Assembly: GCA_030180135.1 (NCBI GenBank)
Contig: CM058233.1
Span: 24,213,615-24,277,614 of the forward strand
Direction of reading: 5' to 3'
DNA from: Orychophragmus violaceus
Lineage: Eukaryota; Streptophyta; Magnoliopsida; Brassicales; Brassicaceae
DNA: 64,000 bases
The position numbers and the translations under genes were made by a program. Below are positions 33,317-43,724 of the stretch, piece after piece; the stretch's first letter is position 1; the number at the start of each line of letters is the position of its first letter. Under the pieces are notes generated by a model that saw only the letters and a list, made by a program, of their open reading frames with translations, searched no databases and was not told the DNA's origin.

Positions 33317-34821
33317 TGATATTCATACATTTTCATGCATTTAGGCTTGTATATAGTTCTTGTTTTGATTTCTTTTCTCCATCATTCATACCATTTTGTC
33401 GAGTTATTGTCACATTTAGAGTCTAGAGTTGTTTAGGACTAGGATTAGGCATTCTAGGCTTGCATTTGGAGTGTTTCTTGTGTTTGGCAGGTGAATGGAG
33501 GCATCTAGGAGCATTGGTGAGCTTGGAAGTGGAGTCTTGAGCTCAGAGAACCAAGGAAGAGCCAACGAAGGACCATATCGGCCACAATATCGGTCCACCC
33601 AACCGATATGGACTCTCGGATTAATTTTCGAGGGTTCGTATCGGTTCACATATCGGTCAGGTGGACCGATATGCTCCCACCCGAAATAATCCGAGGGTTC
33701 GTATCGGCTCACATATCGGTCAGGTGGACCGATATGCTCCACCCAGATTTAATCCGAGGCTTCATATCGGCTCACATATCGGTCAGGTAGACCGATATGC
33801 TCCACCCAGATTTAATCCGAGACCCAGTATCGGTTCACATATCGGTCCACCTGACCGATATCGTCCCAGATTTCTCACTCGGATCCGGGTCAACACCCGG
33901 TTTGTTCCGGGTTGACCCGGCTCGCACCTTTTAGACTATTTAAGCCAAAAACCTATTTTATTTTGTTTGTTAAGCAGTTTTTGATGTTCTAAACTCTTTT
34001 GTAAGAACATATTGGATTCCTTTGATTAATCTAGACTTCTCTCGTTATTTCATCAACAAATCTTTCAATCTCTCACTAATTTACCATGATCAACTCCATT
34101 TCTATGAGTTTTGTTGATCTAGCTATGATTAGTGAGTAGTTCTCCATAGGCTTGTGGGTTGGGTAGGATTAGGTTGATTAGGGGTGATCAATAGAATTCT
34201 AGTAGTTAATTGTCAAAATCTCATCTAGAAAAGTGTGCTTAATGCCTAGTTAATCTTGATCACATTGATTAGGATGTTTAGAATTTCTTGTTCACAACAT
34301 GTTCGATGAAATTCCAGTATTTAGCTTTGTTAGGACTTTCATATTCTAGCGCATGAAAATGTATGTCTAGAGTGATTGGTTGCTAATTGGAACTCGTTTG
34401 AATGCTCATTTGATTTTGATTCACAAATGATGATTTGTTCTTGAGTTAAGATTAAATGAAGTTTCGGTATTAAGAGATTAAACCGAATTTCTTTGTGTGT
34501 TCCTTGCTAGGAGGTTAGCTTGTTTGAAGTTTGAATTAGGATTCTTTGATCATCCCGAGTCACCTATCCGTTGACCTTTACCCTTAAGCCTTGTTCTTCC
34601 TATTGATTGAATCGTTTGTTTACTTACTTTTTGTTTGCTTCGATCTGATTTGTTTTGTTAGGATTGTTAGGAATTATAAACCAAAATTGTCTGATTTGAC
34701 TCTGAAGGATTAGTATCTGCTTATTGGTTTTATCTGTCCCAGAATAGGTTCGATACCTCAAAGCTACTTCGATAAGCTTGAGGAATTGGTACCTCAAAGG
34801 ATTGCAAAATCCTTGTTATCA
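33317..34821 (+). repeat. 3' LTR of Gypsy B
   Basis: 1505 bp, the same length as the 5' LTR. Differences seen by eye include CCAAG/CGAGG near 33630, AGGTGG/AGGTAG near 33786 and CCGACCC/CTGTCCC near 34735. Its hairpin array is at 33573-33861. Confidence 0.95.
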
Positions 34822-34845
34822 CTTTTGTTCTAATTTTGCTCGCAG

Positions 34846-36183
34846 ATGCCTCCAAATAAGAACCGCACAGATGGAGCAAGTTCATCTGGTTCAGCACCGG
34901 CAGCACCAGCAGAGCCACTTCCTCCTATGACTCCTGAGTCTCCTCCGGACTCTCCACAGATACCTTCTGAGTTTCCTACACACCCATGGCCCAAAGACGA
35001 AGGAGTGAAGATTTTCACAGAGAAAGTGTGGGGTAAGTCAGCCAGGCAGGTTGTGCTTAGTAATGACTGTCTCCACAGGGACGTGTTGGACACCTAGGAT
35101 GAGTATGACACTCTGTTGTACAATGGGTGGTGCGATGTTGATATTGAGCCTACAAAGCTGGTAAGTCATGATTTCCTCAGGATGACTGGTATGCGAGAGC
35201 AGGTTGTGACGTGCTTGAGAAGGATGGGTCTGGGTACCATGCCTTATGTCCGATATGATCTATATCCAGAGTTGGTGCGGGCTACAGTGCGGGTTACGTA
35301 CAGAGACTCGAATGCTAAGAATGCACAGGAAGGTCATTTGTGTTTCAAGGTACATGGCAGGAGATACAGACTGCCAATGCGAGACCTCTGTGCTATTTAT
35401 GGTTTCAAGAAAGGATACACACATGCTACGCTTCCAGAGAGCTTTCCTGACCTTGAGACATTTTGGGGTAACTTCGGTTCTACACCCTATTCCGCCAGTG
35501 ATACGAAGATGAAGGATTTACGACATCCGGTCCTGCGCTATGTCGTGCGCGTCCTGGCTAACACTATCCAGTGCAAGATGGAACCGAACTAGATGAGGAT
35601 GCATGAGCTGGTACTACTACATCCAGCAGTGGGACATCTGTGTTCCCATGAGTATGAGCACGACGGTCATTTTGAGAGGACCAACCTGGGTGCGGTATTT
35701 GCAGAGCATCTGGTCACGCTACAGGCGAAGCCATTCAGAGGTTCTGGGAAAGGTATGACGGAGACAGTGGGGAGTCTTTTGACACCGATCTTCCAGCATT
35801 TCAGGATACCATTACATGATTATCGCTGTGAGCAGTCTTTCGCTGAGATTGATGAGGAGCACTTGTTGAGTGCGACCTGGCTGAAGCCAGGTTTGATTTG
35901 GTGCTACAGAGATGTAGTGGCGGAGCGCATGATTGACATACGACATGCACCGTTATCGATAGATACATAGGACGACCTGCGTTTCAGACCTGATCCGAGA
36001 CTTGTGAGGCAGCCACCTGCCACTCGCTCACGCAGAGGAGCCTCTTCATCCCGAGCTTCTCCTACTCCTGCTGCAGACGAGCCTGTTCCTGACCTTGCTG
36101 GGGGTCCACACGCACATCCGCATTGGGTTCTTCCATTAGATGCACCTCCACCACTTCCTGGTTATGATGCGGACCACACATGA
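34846..36183 (+). pseudogene. ATHILA ORF-1-like gene of A with three in-frame TAG stops
   Basis: One continuous frame of 446 codons from ATG 34846 to TGA 36181-36183 is interrupted only by TAG at 35095, 35590 and 35968. The N-terminus is Pro/Ser-rich (MPPNKNRTDGASSSG). The middle has YDLYPELVRATVRVTY, FKVHGRRYRLPMRDLCAIYG and LRHPVLRYVVRVLANTI. The last is related to RIRHPAIRYVHKALA of B, so this is the same ATHILA ORF-1-type family but diverged. The C-terminus is Arg/Ser/Pro-rich. An AG acceptor lies directly before the ATG, and a 340-base intron would run from 13304, now split by element B. The absence of frameshifts suggests decay mainly by point mutation. Confidence 0.7.
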
Positions 36184-36582
36184 AGTTCCTGACAGACACA
36201 GTTCGATCACTTTGGAGTGGTATTGCTAGAGCCTTCAGCTGCACCTGCACCTGTCCTTCGCACGGTCGTAGACGTCAGAGATCACCCACACCACCGGAGG
36301 GAGGCGACGATGATTCTGACTCTTAGTTCGTCCATGAACCTAGCATTTCCCTGAGTTTGTTTCACTTTTCGTTTTTCATTTTTCTTGAATCTGCTTTGCT
36401 TTTATTTGAGTCAGTCTGTCATGTTTCTTTGAGGTTGAACTTTGTGAAACTCCTTTATATCTATCTGTTGCTTTTGACTTGTTTCTGAGTGATCTGACAG
36501 CTTTGACAACGGAGAGATTGTGTGACTAACACTACTAATTTCGAATCCTGTCCAAGTATGGCGCATTGGTACTGTTATATGC

Positions 36583-36632
36583 ACAGTGTGTCGACCGATA
36601 CAGATATTGTGTCGATCGACACAGTTAGCGAC
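36583..36632. repeat. Palindrome module in the 3' region of A
   Basis: ACAGTGTGTCGACCGATACAG and TTGTGTCGATCGACACAG, followed by TTAGCGA. Layout as in the LTR modules. Confidence 0.8.
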
Positions 36633-37072
36633 AGAAGGTAATATACACATTTTCCCAGTTTTCACAAAATTTTCACCCTTCTTTAACTTCCTCTATACTC
36701 GGTAACACTGGGGACAGTGTTATTCAAGTGTGGGGGAGATGGTTACTGACATCGTTTTCTATTTTCTTAGAGTCAGTCTTTGGTTTTTCAAAACTGTTTT
36801 ATTGAGTCAAAATTTGTATGAAACTATGATTTTTCGAGGAAATCTTTAGCTTGAACAGGAACTAAGTGACCATTGAACAGACCTGCAGGATCTCTATGAC
36901 TATTAGAAAACCCCAAACGGATCAGCCTACTGAGGACACCCATATCACTTCAGGTATCAGAGGATCCTTTTACTGACTTCACCTTAATACTGACTTAATT
37001 TTCTCACCTAAGGGCTTGGTATACCTTGTTTCGGATTCCTTTGTTAGTTCTGACACAGCCTGTAAACCTGTC

Positions 37073-37342
37073 CTATTTGGTTCCCTTCTCCCCTTCCATA
37101 AAGTAAAAAAAAAAAGAGTAATAAACTGAGGATGAGCTAGTAGCTCCGAAGTGGTCATGGGAATGGTAGCTACAACTATCATCTCCTGTGCATCCATGAA
37201 ATGTGTCCAAAGTACACCCCAAAACGGGAAGAACACTGATAAAAAAATACAATGATACCCAATGGGAAAAATCAGTTGTTAAGGAAGGGAAAAGATAAGA
37301 AAGTGACCAGAGAAAGACAGTATGGTGGTCTAGAGCTGACAA
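37073..37342 (-). other. Antisense open frame in the A 3' region, conserved with C
   Basis: An 89-codon frame, antisense to the element, contains TTDFSHW, CTLDTFHGCTGDD and HDHFGATSSSSVYYSFFF. The C copy, also antisense to its element (60976-61314, +), contains STDFSPLE, LWTCFHGCTGG and CDHFEDTSLSSVYLSLFF. The predicted product is hydrophobic and rich in Ser and Phe. Homology at the DNA level alone could explain it. Not recognised as any protein family. Confidence 0.3.
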
Positions 37343-37624
37343 GGTAAGAGTCCATGTGCCCTTTGATCGATAATCCTTAGGTGAGACCGCACTTAATTGC
37401 TTATAGAAGTCAGTAGGGAGAATTTGAATGCTTGAATATGATTGTGGAGTTTACTTAGGACAGTTGTGGTTTGAGCTATGCAGGAAAGTTTTCAGTGGCT
37501 TACTAAGTGAATGTGATTGCGAAAATTCCTAAGACGAAATGAGTTTCTGTGTATTCAAACCTCTTTTCTTATACTTTGGTTCTTTACTTGCTTGAGGGCA
37601 AGCAAGAGCTAAGTGTGGGGGAGT

Positions 37625-38792
37625 TGATATATCATGGTTTTTACCTGTTTTAAGCCATGATATAAATGTGTTTTCGAGTCATTTACAGTATCTATCGAGT
37701 CCTTTCAGGTGCTTTACAGGTTTTACCACATTTGGAGTTCACTTGGACATTTCGGTAACTTCTGGAGCTTTTTAGAGCATTTGCCCGAGAAGAAGATGTC
37801 TCTGCCGATATATGATGTTGGTGTCGATCGACACCACTTTGGTGTCGGTCGACACAGTTCGCGAACCAGAGGATCTGATCGATTTATGAAGAATTGCAAC
37901 TTAACCCAAAAGTTTATCATAATTACAAAGTGACCCAATTCGTGTTTTAGTTATTTATTAGGTTTTACAGCCACTTGTGAAGCCAAGTTTTTATTCAAGC
38001 TTTTCTTAGAGAGAGTTTAGGAGATTTTGGGGCTGGTTTTGTTCTCGAAAGAGACTTGATTTCGAACTCCTGTTCTTATTCTCTTGATTATTCTATGATA
38101 TCTATTTTGACTATGTTTTCTGTTATGATTGCTATGTCTGAGTAGATCTCTTGTTAGGTTAGGGATTGTCGTTAGGGATTTGAAGGAATGTTAGATTAAC
38201 TAATTTATTAGATTCATCATCTAGTTCTTCATCTAATCTGTTCTTAATGCTTAATCTGAACTGGCCATTTAGATTACTGATTCTAGGTTAATTTACGCAA
38301 CGACAGTTGGTTTATTCAACTGGATCTGATTAGGTGAGCAATTTATCTATTCGCAAAGGAATTTGGTCTAGAGAAATTGTGAACGAACGAACTTAAAATT
38401 AACGCATGTTTAGAACTCTAGGATTCGCAACAAAAGTTGGTCTGTTAGGTTGTTAGACATAGATAATTATCGCAGCGACAGCAGGTTAGTTTTACCTTCG
38501 TGATTCTAGTTCAAGAACGCTATAGATTGAATCTGATTGTTTGATTATCTGATTTCCCGATATCCTGAGAACTCCCGAAACCTAACGCCTTCGTTTGATT
38601 GCTTACATCCACCTCGCTTGGTTTATTTACGTGCTATTTTGTTTACTGTTTTACAATTTGCTTCGCTTAGTTTAATCCAAATTACTCATAATCTATCGTG
38701 TGACCGGAGTCCTTGTGGATTCGATACCCTAAGTACTACATTTGCATCACTGTGCACTTGCAGTTAGAATAGGGATAATTCTTGACCTATCA
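37625..38792 (+). repeat. 3' LTR of Gypsy A
   Basis: 1168 bp, the partner of 10023-11189, with roughly 35-40 differences by eye. Palindrome module at 37821-37864. Confidence 0.93.
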
Positions 38793-38797
38793 CCTAG

Positions 38798-39184
38798 ACA
38801 AACACAAAAGCTCTCTTGAGTTTTTATTCTCTCAGCTCTTGCATCTTCATAAGGTCACGCCTCTCCTCTTTATATTAGGCTAAATTTTCTCCTCAAGTTT
38901 ACCTAAATAAAGGTATAGCAAATATCCTTTTTGTTAAGATATTTCCTATTCCACCTTTTTGTAACTTTTCCTTTTTCCTTGTAACTTCTCCAAAGAATAA
39001 GTAAACCACACCAAGCTGCAATCTTCTCTCCCATATTTTCATCCAGCTCAGCAAACAACTCATAAACCAAATCACATCATAAAGATTCGTTCATATCTCA
39101 ACAATCAAATATAATCACGTCCTGAGTCACGTCTTGTACTACCACTTGTACTACGCCGTGACTGACACATCAAATACATCTTCA
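38798..39184 (-). repeat. Left LTR of H, part 2
   Basis: Continues 9799-10022 after the A insertion. It ends ACATCTTCA and matches the end of the right LTR at 40316. Confidence 0.85.
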
Positions 39185-39426
39185 ATCTCCTCCTTTTTGA
39201 CTATGTATATGAACTCAACTACCTTAGCATCAAAGGCTTCGTCACTAGCAACATCATACACCATAAAACACTAGCAACACCATTCTCCCTCTACTTGAGT
39301 CAAATCATGGTCAAAAACTAACACATGAACCATCCTCCTCCATATTGAGGATGAAATCCCACTGCACCATCGCCGAATTGATTAACTTTCTTTCTCCAAC
39401 TCTTCATGGACCTTGTCCCTCCTTGA

Positions 39427-39591
39427 TTAGTTCTTTGAACATATCCGTTTCCAACCAATCTCAATCGAATTCCAACACTCCTCATCAAGACCACTAATGA
39501 AAGCTTGCATCCGTACCTTCCAATATCCATAATTTGAAGAGTCAAGTCGTGGTGGTCTTGTCATAGACGTTCCTTCTTGATGAGACTCCAT
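39427..39591 (-). pseudogene. 54-codon Copia-like gag start in H
   Basis: On the minus strand, ATG at 39591 opens MESHQEGTSM..., followed by SSNYGYWKVRMQAFISGLDE and WNSIEIGW, ending at TAA 39427-39429. The YGYWKVRMQAFI..L segment matches the N-terminal gag pattern of plant Copia elements (NY.YWK.RM.A.I). The rest of gag and all pol domains are missing before the purine tract at 39197. Confidence 0.65.
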
Positions 39592-39704
39592 CAAATCTGA
39601 TCCTGAACTCTAAGCTGCTTTCTGAGCTACCTTCTGATCCTCCTCACCATAGATCTGTTCGAAACAAGACTAAGTCTCTATCAAGCACCCGCTCTGATAC
39701 AATT

Positions 39705-40316
39705 TGAAAGTGCAGGTGAGGCAATATAATATAGTGCAGAAAGTAAGACAACACAAAGTTTCTTTCTCAAATTCCAATTCCCTTGAATAGAAATTAATTC
39801 CACCAATTACAAACGCATATATCAAACCATATTGAACTAACGCTCTTATTCAATACAAGAACTCTTCAGGATCACACACCTGGGCTAAACTCCCCCTAGA
39901 GCCTAGACTTTTTCACACACGCAACCTAGACAAACACAAAAGCTCTCTTGAGTTTTTATTCTCTCAGCTCTTGCATCTTCATAAGGTCATGCCTCTCCTC
40001 TTTATATTAGGCTAAGCTTGCTTCTCAAGTTTACCTAAATAAAGATATAGCAAATATCATTTTTGTTAAGATATTTCCTATTCCACCTTTTTGTAACTTT
40101 TCATTTTTCCTTATAACTTCTCCAAAGAATAAGTAAACCACACCAAGCTGCAATCTTCTCTCCCATATTTTCATCCAGCTCAGCAAACAACTCATAAACC
40201 GAATCACATCATAAAGATTCGTTCATATCTCAACAATCAAATATAATCACGTCCTGAGTCACGTCTTGTACTACCACTTGTACTACGCCGTGACTGACAC
40301 ATCAAATACATCTTCA
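39705..40316 (-). repeat. Right LTR of H (its 5' LTR)
   Basis: 612 bp, TGAAAGTGCAGG to ACATCTTCA. It differs from the left LTR at about 19 positions by eye. Confidence 0.88.
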
Positions 40317-40321
40317 GTTCT

Positions 40322-40930
40322 AGCTGCATATTGAACCTCTGGGATGAGGACCAAAGTTCTTGAGTTCCATTGTTTTAAGATCTTCTCATATCTAGAAAAT
40401 TCTCTAACTGCTTCAACCACTTAGTTCCAACTACACTCCAACACCTGGTGAAGAACTCCGTAAGAAAACCGTCAAGCCCACGAGTCTTATTCCCAGGCAG
40501 AGAGAATACTGATTCTTAATTTTCAGTGTTGTAAAATCTACATCAAGATTGGCTCTTTGATCTGCAGTACATTGATAACCCATAAGGTTAGTTATGTCTC
40601 TTGCTAAAACAAAGAAGGGGTCACAACACTACCCAAAAGCTCTTCAATAATGATCTGAATATCTTGCTAAGAGTTTATAATAGAACCATCTTCTCTTTCT
40701 TGGAAATGAACATGATTCATAGCCTTCTTGGCTGCCCTCATTCTATGGAAGTAATATGATCCGAAATCACCTTCTCTGAACCAAGCTACTCTTGCTTCCT
40801 GCAGCAAGAAAGTCTCATCTTCCCTTACCGAAAATCTGCCATTTTCTATTGGCCTCATATTCCAAATCAGCGAATTCTGAAGGTTAACAATAATTTTGTG
40901 GGCTTCTTCCGTCCTTTTTAAAAATCAGAG
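40322..40930 (-). pseudogene. L1-type LINE remnant, upstream part
   Basis: The minus-strand translation gives EDETFLLQEARVAWFREGD and YYFHRMRAAKKAMNHVHFQE, which match the E..LRQKSR..WL..GD.NT.YFH block before the LINE reverse transcriptase. Further on come EAVREFSRYEKILKQWNSR and TLVLIPEVQYA, at the reverse transcriptase entry. With H removed, this runs directly into 9798. There are several stops and shifts. Confidence 0.7.
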
Positions 40931-41990
40931 TAGTTTTCTTTGCTAAAACTTCTAGTTGGGTTCTTCAATGCTGTTTTGTGACAAAAAAAAACGATTCTTC
41001 AATGTACATAACATAGCAGATCCAACAACATTTAGGGAAACCAGTGGCAACCAACAAGAAAGATAAAATCCTGATTTTGAAGGAGAAGATAGAAGAACTT
41101 GAATAGTTTTCTCTTTCTGCTGAGTCGGGTTCAGAACAATGCATCCATGAGCATGATCTGAGAAATCAGGCCCGCCAAATAGACCAAAAGATGAAGGAAA
41201 CTGAACCTGCCATAACTCACAAATATTTGTGGGTTATGGAGGAAGTCAAGAAACCAGAGTGGTCTAAGACTGGATTACTTTCCATGATTTAAGATTTCTC
41301 AAGTTATAACAGATTATCGGGTGTCAATTGTCATGGTGGTGAAATCGTCATAATCCATAAAACATATCATGATGAGATCCCGTTGAAAGTTCATTATTAT
41401 TATCCGAAACGAAATAGTCCTAGAACTGGTGAAATCAAAACTACAGTTCTTACGAATTATGTTAAAATATGGTCTGTCACGGATCATGTTAAGAATACTA
41501 TGCGGTTGTAATTCATTGCATTAGTTTAGAGTTTACCAATATTAACTACTTCCTTAGTAATATGGCTAATTTTACAAATATAACTTATATGCCTTCATGT
41601 TATGATTAATATGTGTCGATAGTAGTCTGGTCGGAAAATAACATTTAAAGTAAGTCGACTGAAAGAAAGACCAGGATACACAGTATAACATAGAAGACAA
41701 CCTCTGAATCTCTCACTATGAATTTGATTTTATAACACTTTTAACTATAACTTCCGAAACTCAAGTCTCCCAAACTCGCGCAACAGTTAACACTAAACGG
41801 CTTAGTCTAAACCCAACATTCAAAATCCATTGCTCCAGAACTTAATCTTTTTTTTGAGTATATATAGCAACCTCAACCACACTCCACACAAAAAAAAAAA
41901 AACTTTTTATTCTCTTCCTTAGACTCAAATCGAATTCAGATCACTTATGAAGGAAGATATATTCACAGTATCTTTCCACAAAGGAAACAG
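40931..41990. other. Unassigned sequence between the LINE and the thioredoxin gene
   Basis: I recognise no gene. Short + strand open stretches near 41040-41290 (DKILILKEKIEELE; NQARQIDQKMKETEPAITHK) and 41300-41510 (HYYYPKRNSPRTG) could be remnants of one old coding sequence, but I cannot name it. The right end is AT-rich and may include the 3' end of the thioredoxin transcript. Confidence 0.4.
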
Positions 41991-42159
41991 TTATATTCAC
42001 AGTGCATAAAAGAAGAAAGAAAGAAAAATAAAGCTGCAGACTCAAGACAAAAGACTCTTTCTTGGGTCTCAATGAGATATTAACCATGTCGAAATGGAGC
42101 AATTCAATCTCCTAACAATATCTTGATCAAAGTGCTCGTGAATGATGTTGTTACCTTGT

Positions 42160-43111
42160 TCAAGAGTTCACGACTCTTTCAATCGCCGAAATATAAAACT
42201 CTTTAGGCATTGTACCCATGATAGACTCTCGTTTCTCCCCGTTCTTGAAGAGAAGCACTACAGGTACAGCCTTTATCTCATATTCTTCAGCCACCAACGA
42301 GTCACTGTCTGCGTTCAGGACATAGCAGTTCAATTTTCCAACGTAGTCCCCTGCAATTTCGTTTATTATTCTGTGGACCATCTGGCATGGACCACACCAA
42401 CTTGTGTAGAATTCTACTAGAACCGGCGTTTTGCTTTTCAGGACGGAGTTCTCCCAAGACCTTTCAGTAACTTCAGCTGCTGCACATAGCCAAACCGGAA
42501 AAAGGTTATAAGGATTTCAAAACTTAATATTCTTCATGTCATACTAAAGTACTAATTACAGAAACAACATGTCACAAAGAACTTTAAGGATATTGTGCTA
42601 AGCTGTGGAAGTAGACTAGAAGAGAACAGAATAATTGTATGATATTCCATCCGAATAACTTGATCACCAAACTTATTAGTTATATAAACTCTTGTTGTTG
42701 CATTTCATGTCTACAACTTCAGAGGTCATAAGGTTACCAAAAGAGTAAAAGTCAAGATCAATCAAATACAATCTTGATCAATATCTAACGATAACAGACT
42801 CCCATGAGCGCTAGATTAAAAAGGGTTTCTCAATTTCTACTTAAAGAAACACGCAAAGATTCATGATTCACAAATCTGTAAGAATCGAGGAACGCAAGAA
42901 GTTGCTGAAGATTAGTGTATTATGTACCTTTAGAATCACGCACGCAGAAAGCAGAGAATCGCAGGCGATAGCCAGAGGAAGATACGAGGGATCCTCTATG
43001 GGTGCGCGCGGAGATGCTCGTGACTGGGAAGAAACGCGACGGAGAAGAAATCGAATTAGCTGAGGGAAATCGAATGGAGTTGAAACATAAGGAAGAAGAA
43101 GAAACTGCCAT
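42160..43111 (-). CDS. TRXM3: Plastid m-type thioredoxin, TRX m3-like, two exons
   Basis: Minus strand. Exon 1 is 43111-42928 (ATG at 43111) and exon 2 is 42479-42160. Donor AAAG/GTACAT and acceptor ATGTGCAG/CAGC join in phase 1 to give 167 residues. Residues 1-60 are Ser/Arg-rich with few acids, a typical chloroplast transit peptide. The thioredoxin fold follows, with active site SWCGPC, the cis-Pro motif [11 protein letters not shown] and an intact C-terminus. The ending [16 protein letters not shown] is what I recall for Arabidopsis TRX m3 (GAT1), which is linked to plastid redox state and cell-to-cell transport. Members reduce disulfides of plastid targets. No damage is visible. It is the only recognisable host gene in the window, enclosed by transposons on both sides. 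Confidence 0.88.
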
Positions 43112-43261
43112 TGAAGAGTTTTGGGTTTTTGCCAAGAAGAAAAAAAAAAAAGTAAATTTGGGGAAGTAGAGAGTGGTTGATTTCCATTATTTGCCAGATC
43201 TGAGAGAGGAAAACGAAATGGAGAACCGTGGGTCCCGTCGCACCGAACTACCACTTGTCAC
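43112..43261 (-). promoter_or_regulatory. 5'UTR and proximal promoter of the thioredoxin gene
   Basis: Only about 150 bases of non-repetitive sequence remain upstream of the ATG before the MITE. It is pyrimidine-rich on the gene strand with a T12 run at 43139-43152 or so. No clear TATA box is seen. Confidence 0.5.
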
Positions 43262-43724
43262 TAGGCCCGAGATATAAAACCGAATTGAAATTCGAACCGA
43301 AACCGAACCGAATTTTAATGAACCGAAACCGAACCGAACCGAAGAAAAGAACCGATTGGTAGTTTTTTTTTAAATAGAAAAAAACCGAAAAACCGAAAAA
43401 AACGAACCGAAGAACCGAAGTCCCTGACCTATTATTCATTATTGTAGACTTGTAGTTGTCGATTGGTTTTGATTTTCATAAAAGTTTCAATCTTCCCATA
43501 TATATACTTTTGTGAGTTTGTGTTTATGTGTTTGATATATAAATATACATATAGCCTTGAAATATAAAATTGAACCGAAATTATCGAACCGAACCAAACC
43601 GAAGTTTTATGAACCGAAACCGAACCGAACCGAAGAAAAAAAACCGATCAGTAGGTTTTTTAAAAACCAAAAAAACCGAATAACCGAACCGTAACCGAAC
43701 CGAAGAACCGAAGTCCCAGGCCTA
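43262..43724. mobile_element. Double hAT-type MITE with 8-bp target duplication
   Basis: CTTGTCAC flanks the element at 43254-43261 and 43725-43732. The left end is TAGGCCCGAG, and the right end on the minus strand is TAGGCCTGGGACTTCGG, as in hAT elements. Inside are two direct copies of a unit of about 172 bases (43262-43434 and 43552-43724) rich in CCGAACCGAA. They are separated by about 117 bases of other AT-rich sequence. It has no coding capacity. Confidence 0.75.

Larger units (their letters stand above)
13625..34821 (+). mobile_element. Athila-type Ty3/Gypsy element B, host of element G
   Basis: The LTRs are 1505 bp each (13625-15129 and 33317-34821) and differ at roughly 12-13 positions by eye. 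The target duplication CTTTT is at 13620-13624 and 34822-34826, inside the putative intron of element A. It contains a tRNA-Asp-type primer site, an intact 1906-residue gag-pol ORF, an ATHILA ORF-1/env-like gene and a polypurine tract. Copia G is inserted between pol and the second gene. Order and content match the Athila lineage. Confidence 0.95.
36184..37624 (+). other. 3' untranslated region of A
   Basis: Non-coding on the element strand. It contains a palindrome module (36583-36632), an internal CAAGTGTGGGGGAGA (36724-36738), a stretch conserved with C that is open on the opposite strand (37073-37342), and the hairpin CTTGCTTG/CAAGCAAG (37587-37606). The terminal purine tract AAGTGTGGGGGAGT (37611-37624) follows. 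Confidence 0.7.
10023..38792 (+). mobile_element. Athila-like Gypsy element A, non-autonomous, host of element B
   Basis: The LTRs are 10023-11189 and 37625-38792. The target duplication CCTAG (10018-10022 and 38793-38797) lies within the left LTR of H. The unbroken target sequence CGCAACCTAGACAAAC survives in the other H LTR at about 39922. The primer site is tRNA-Asp-like. Inside are a gag remnant and an ATHILA ORF-1-like pseudogene, but no protease, reverse transcriptase or integrase. Element C (59464 onward) belongs to the same family. LTR divergence is about 3% by eye. Confidence 0.92.
9799..40316 (-). mobile_element. Small non-autonomous Copia-like LTR element H, interrupted by A
   Basis: Without the A insertion this element is about 1.74 kb, with LTRs of about 611 bp and a 520-bp internal region. 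The 5-bp duplication GTTCT is at 9794-9798 and 40317-40321. The minus orientation follows from the primer site next to the right LTR (39691-39703, ATTGTATCAGAGC on the minus strand) and the purine tract next to the left LTR (39185-39197). It inserted in the LINE. The internal part encodes only the first 54 codons of a Copia-like gag, so it must rely on enzymes supplied in trans. Confidence 0.85.

Noticed and set aside
42868..43254. 128-codon minus-strand ORF at the 5' end of the thioredoxin gene
   Set aside because: Different frame from the transit peptide and no homology. The frame starting at 43111 gives a proper spliced thioredoxin.
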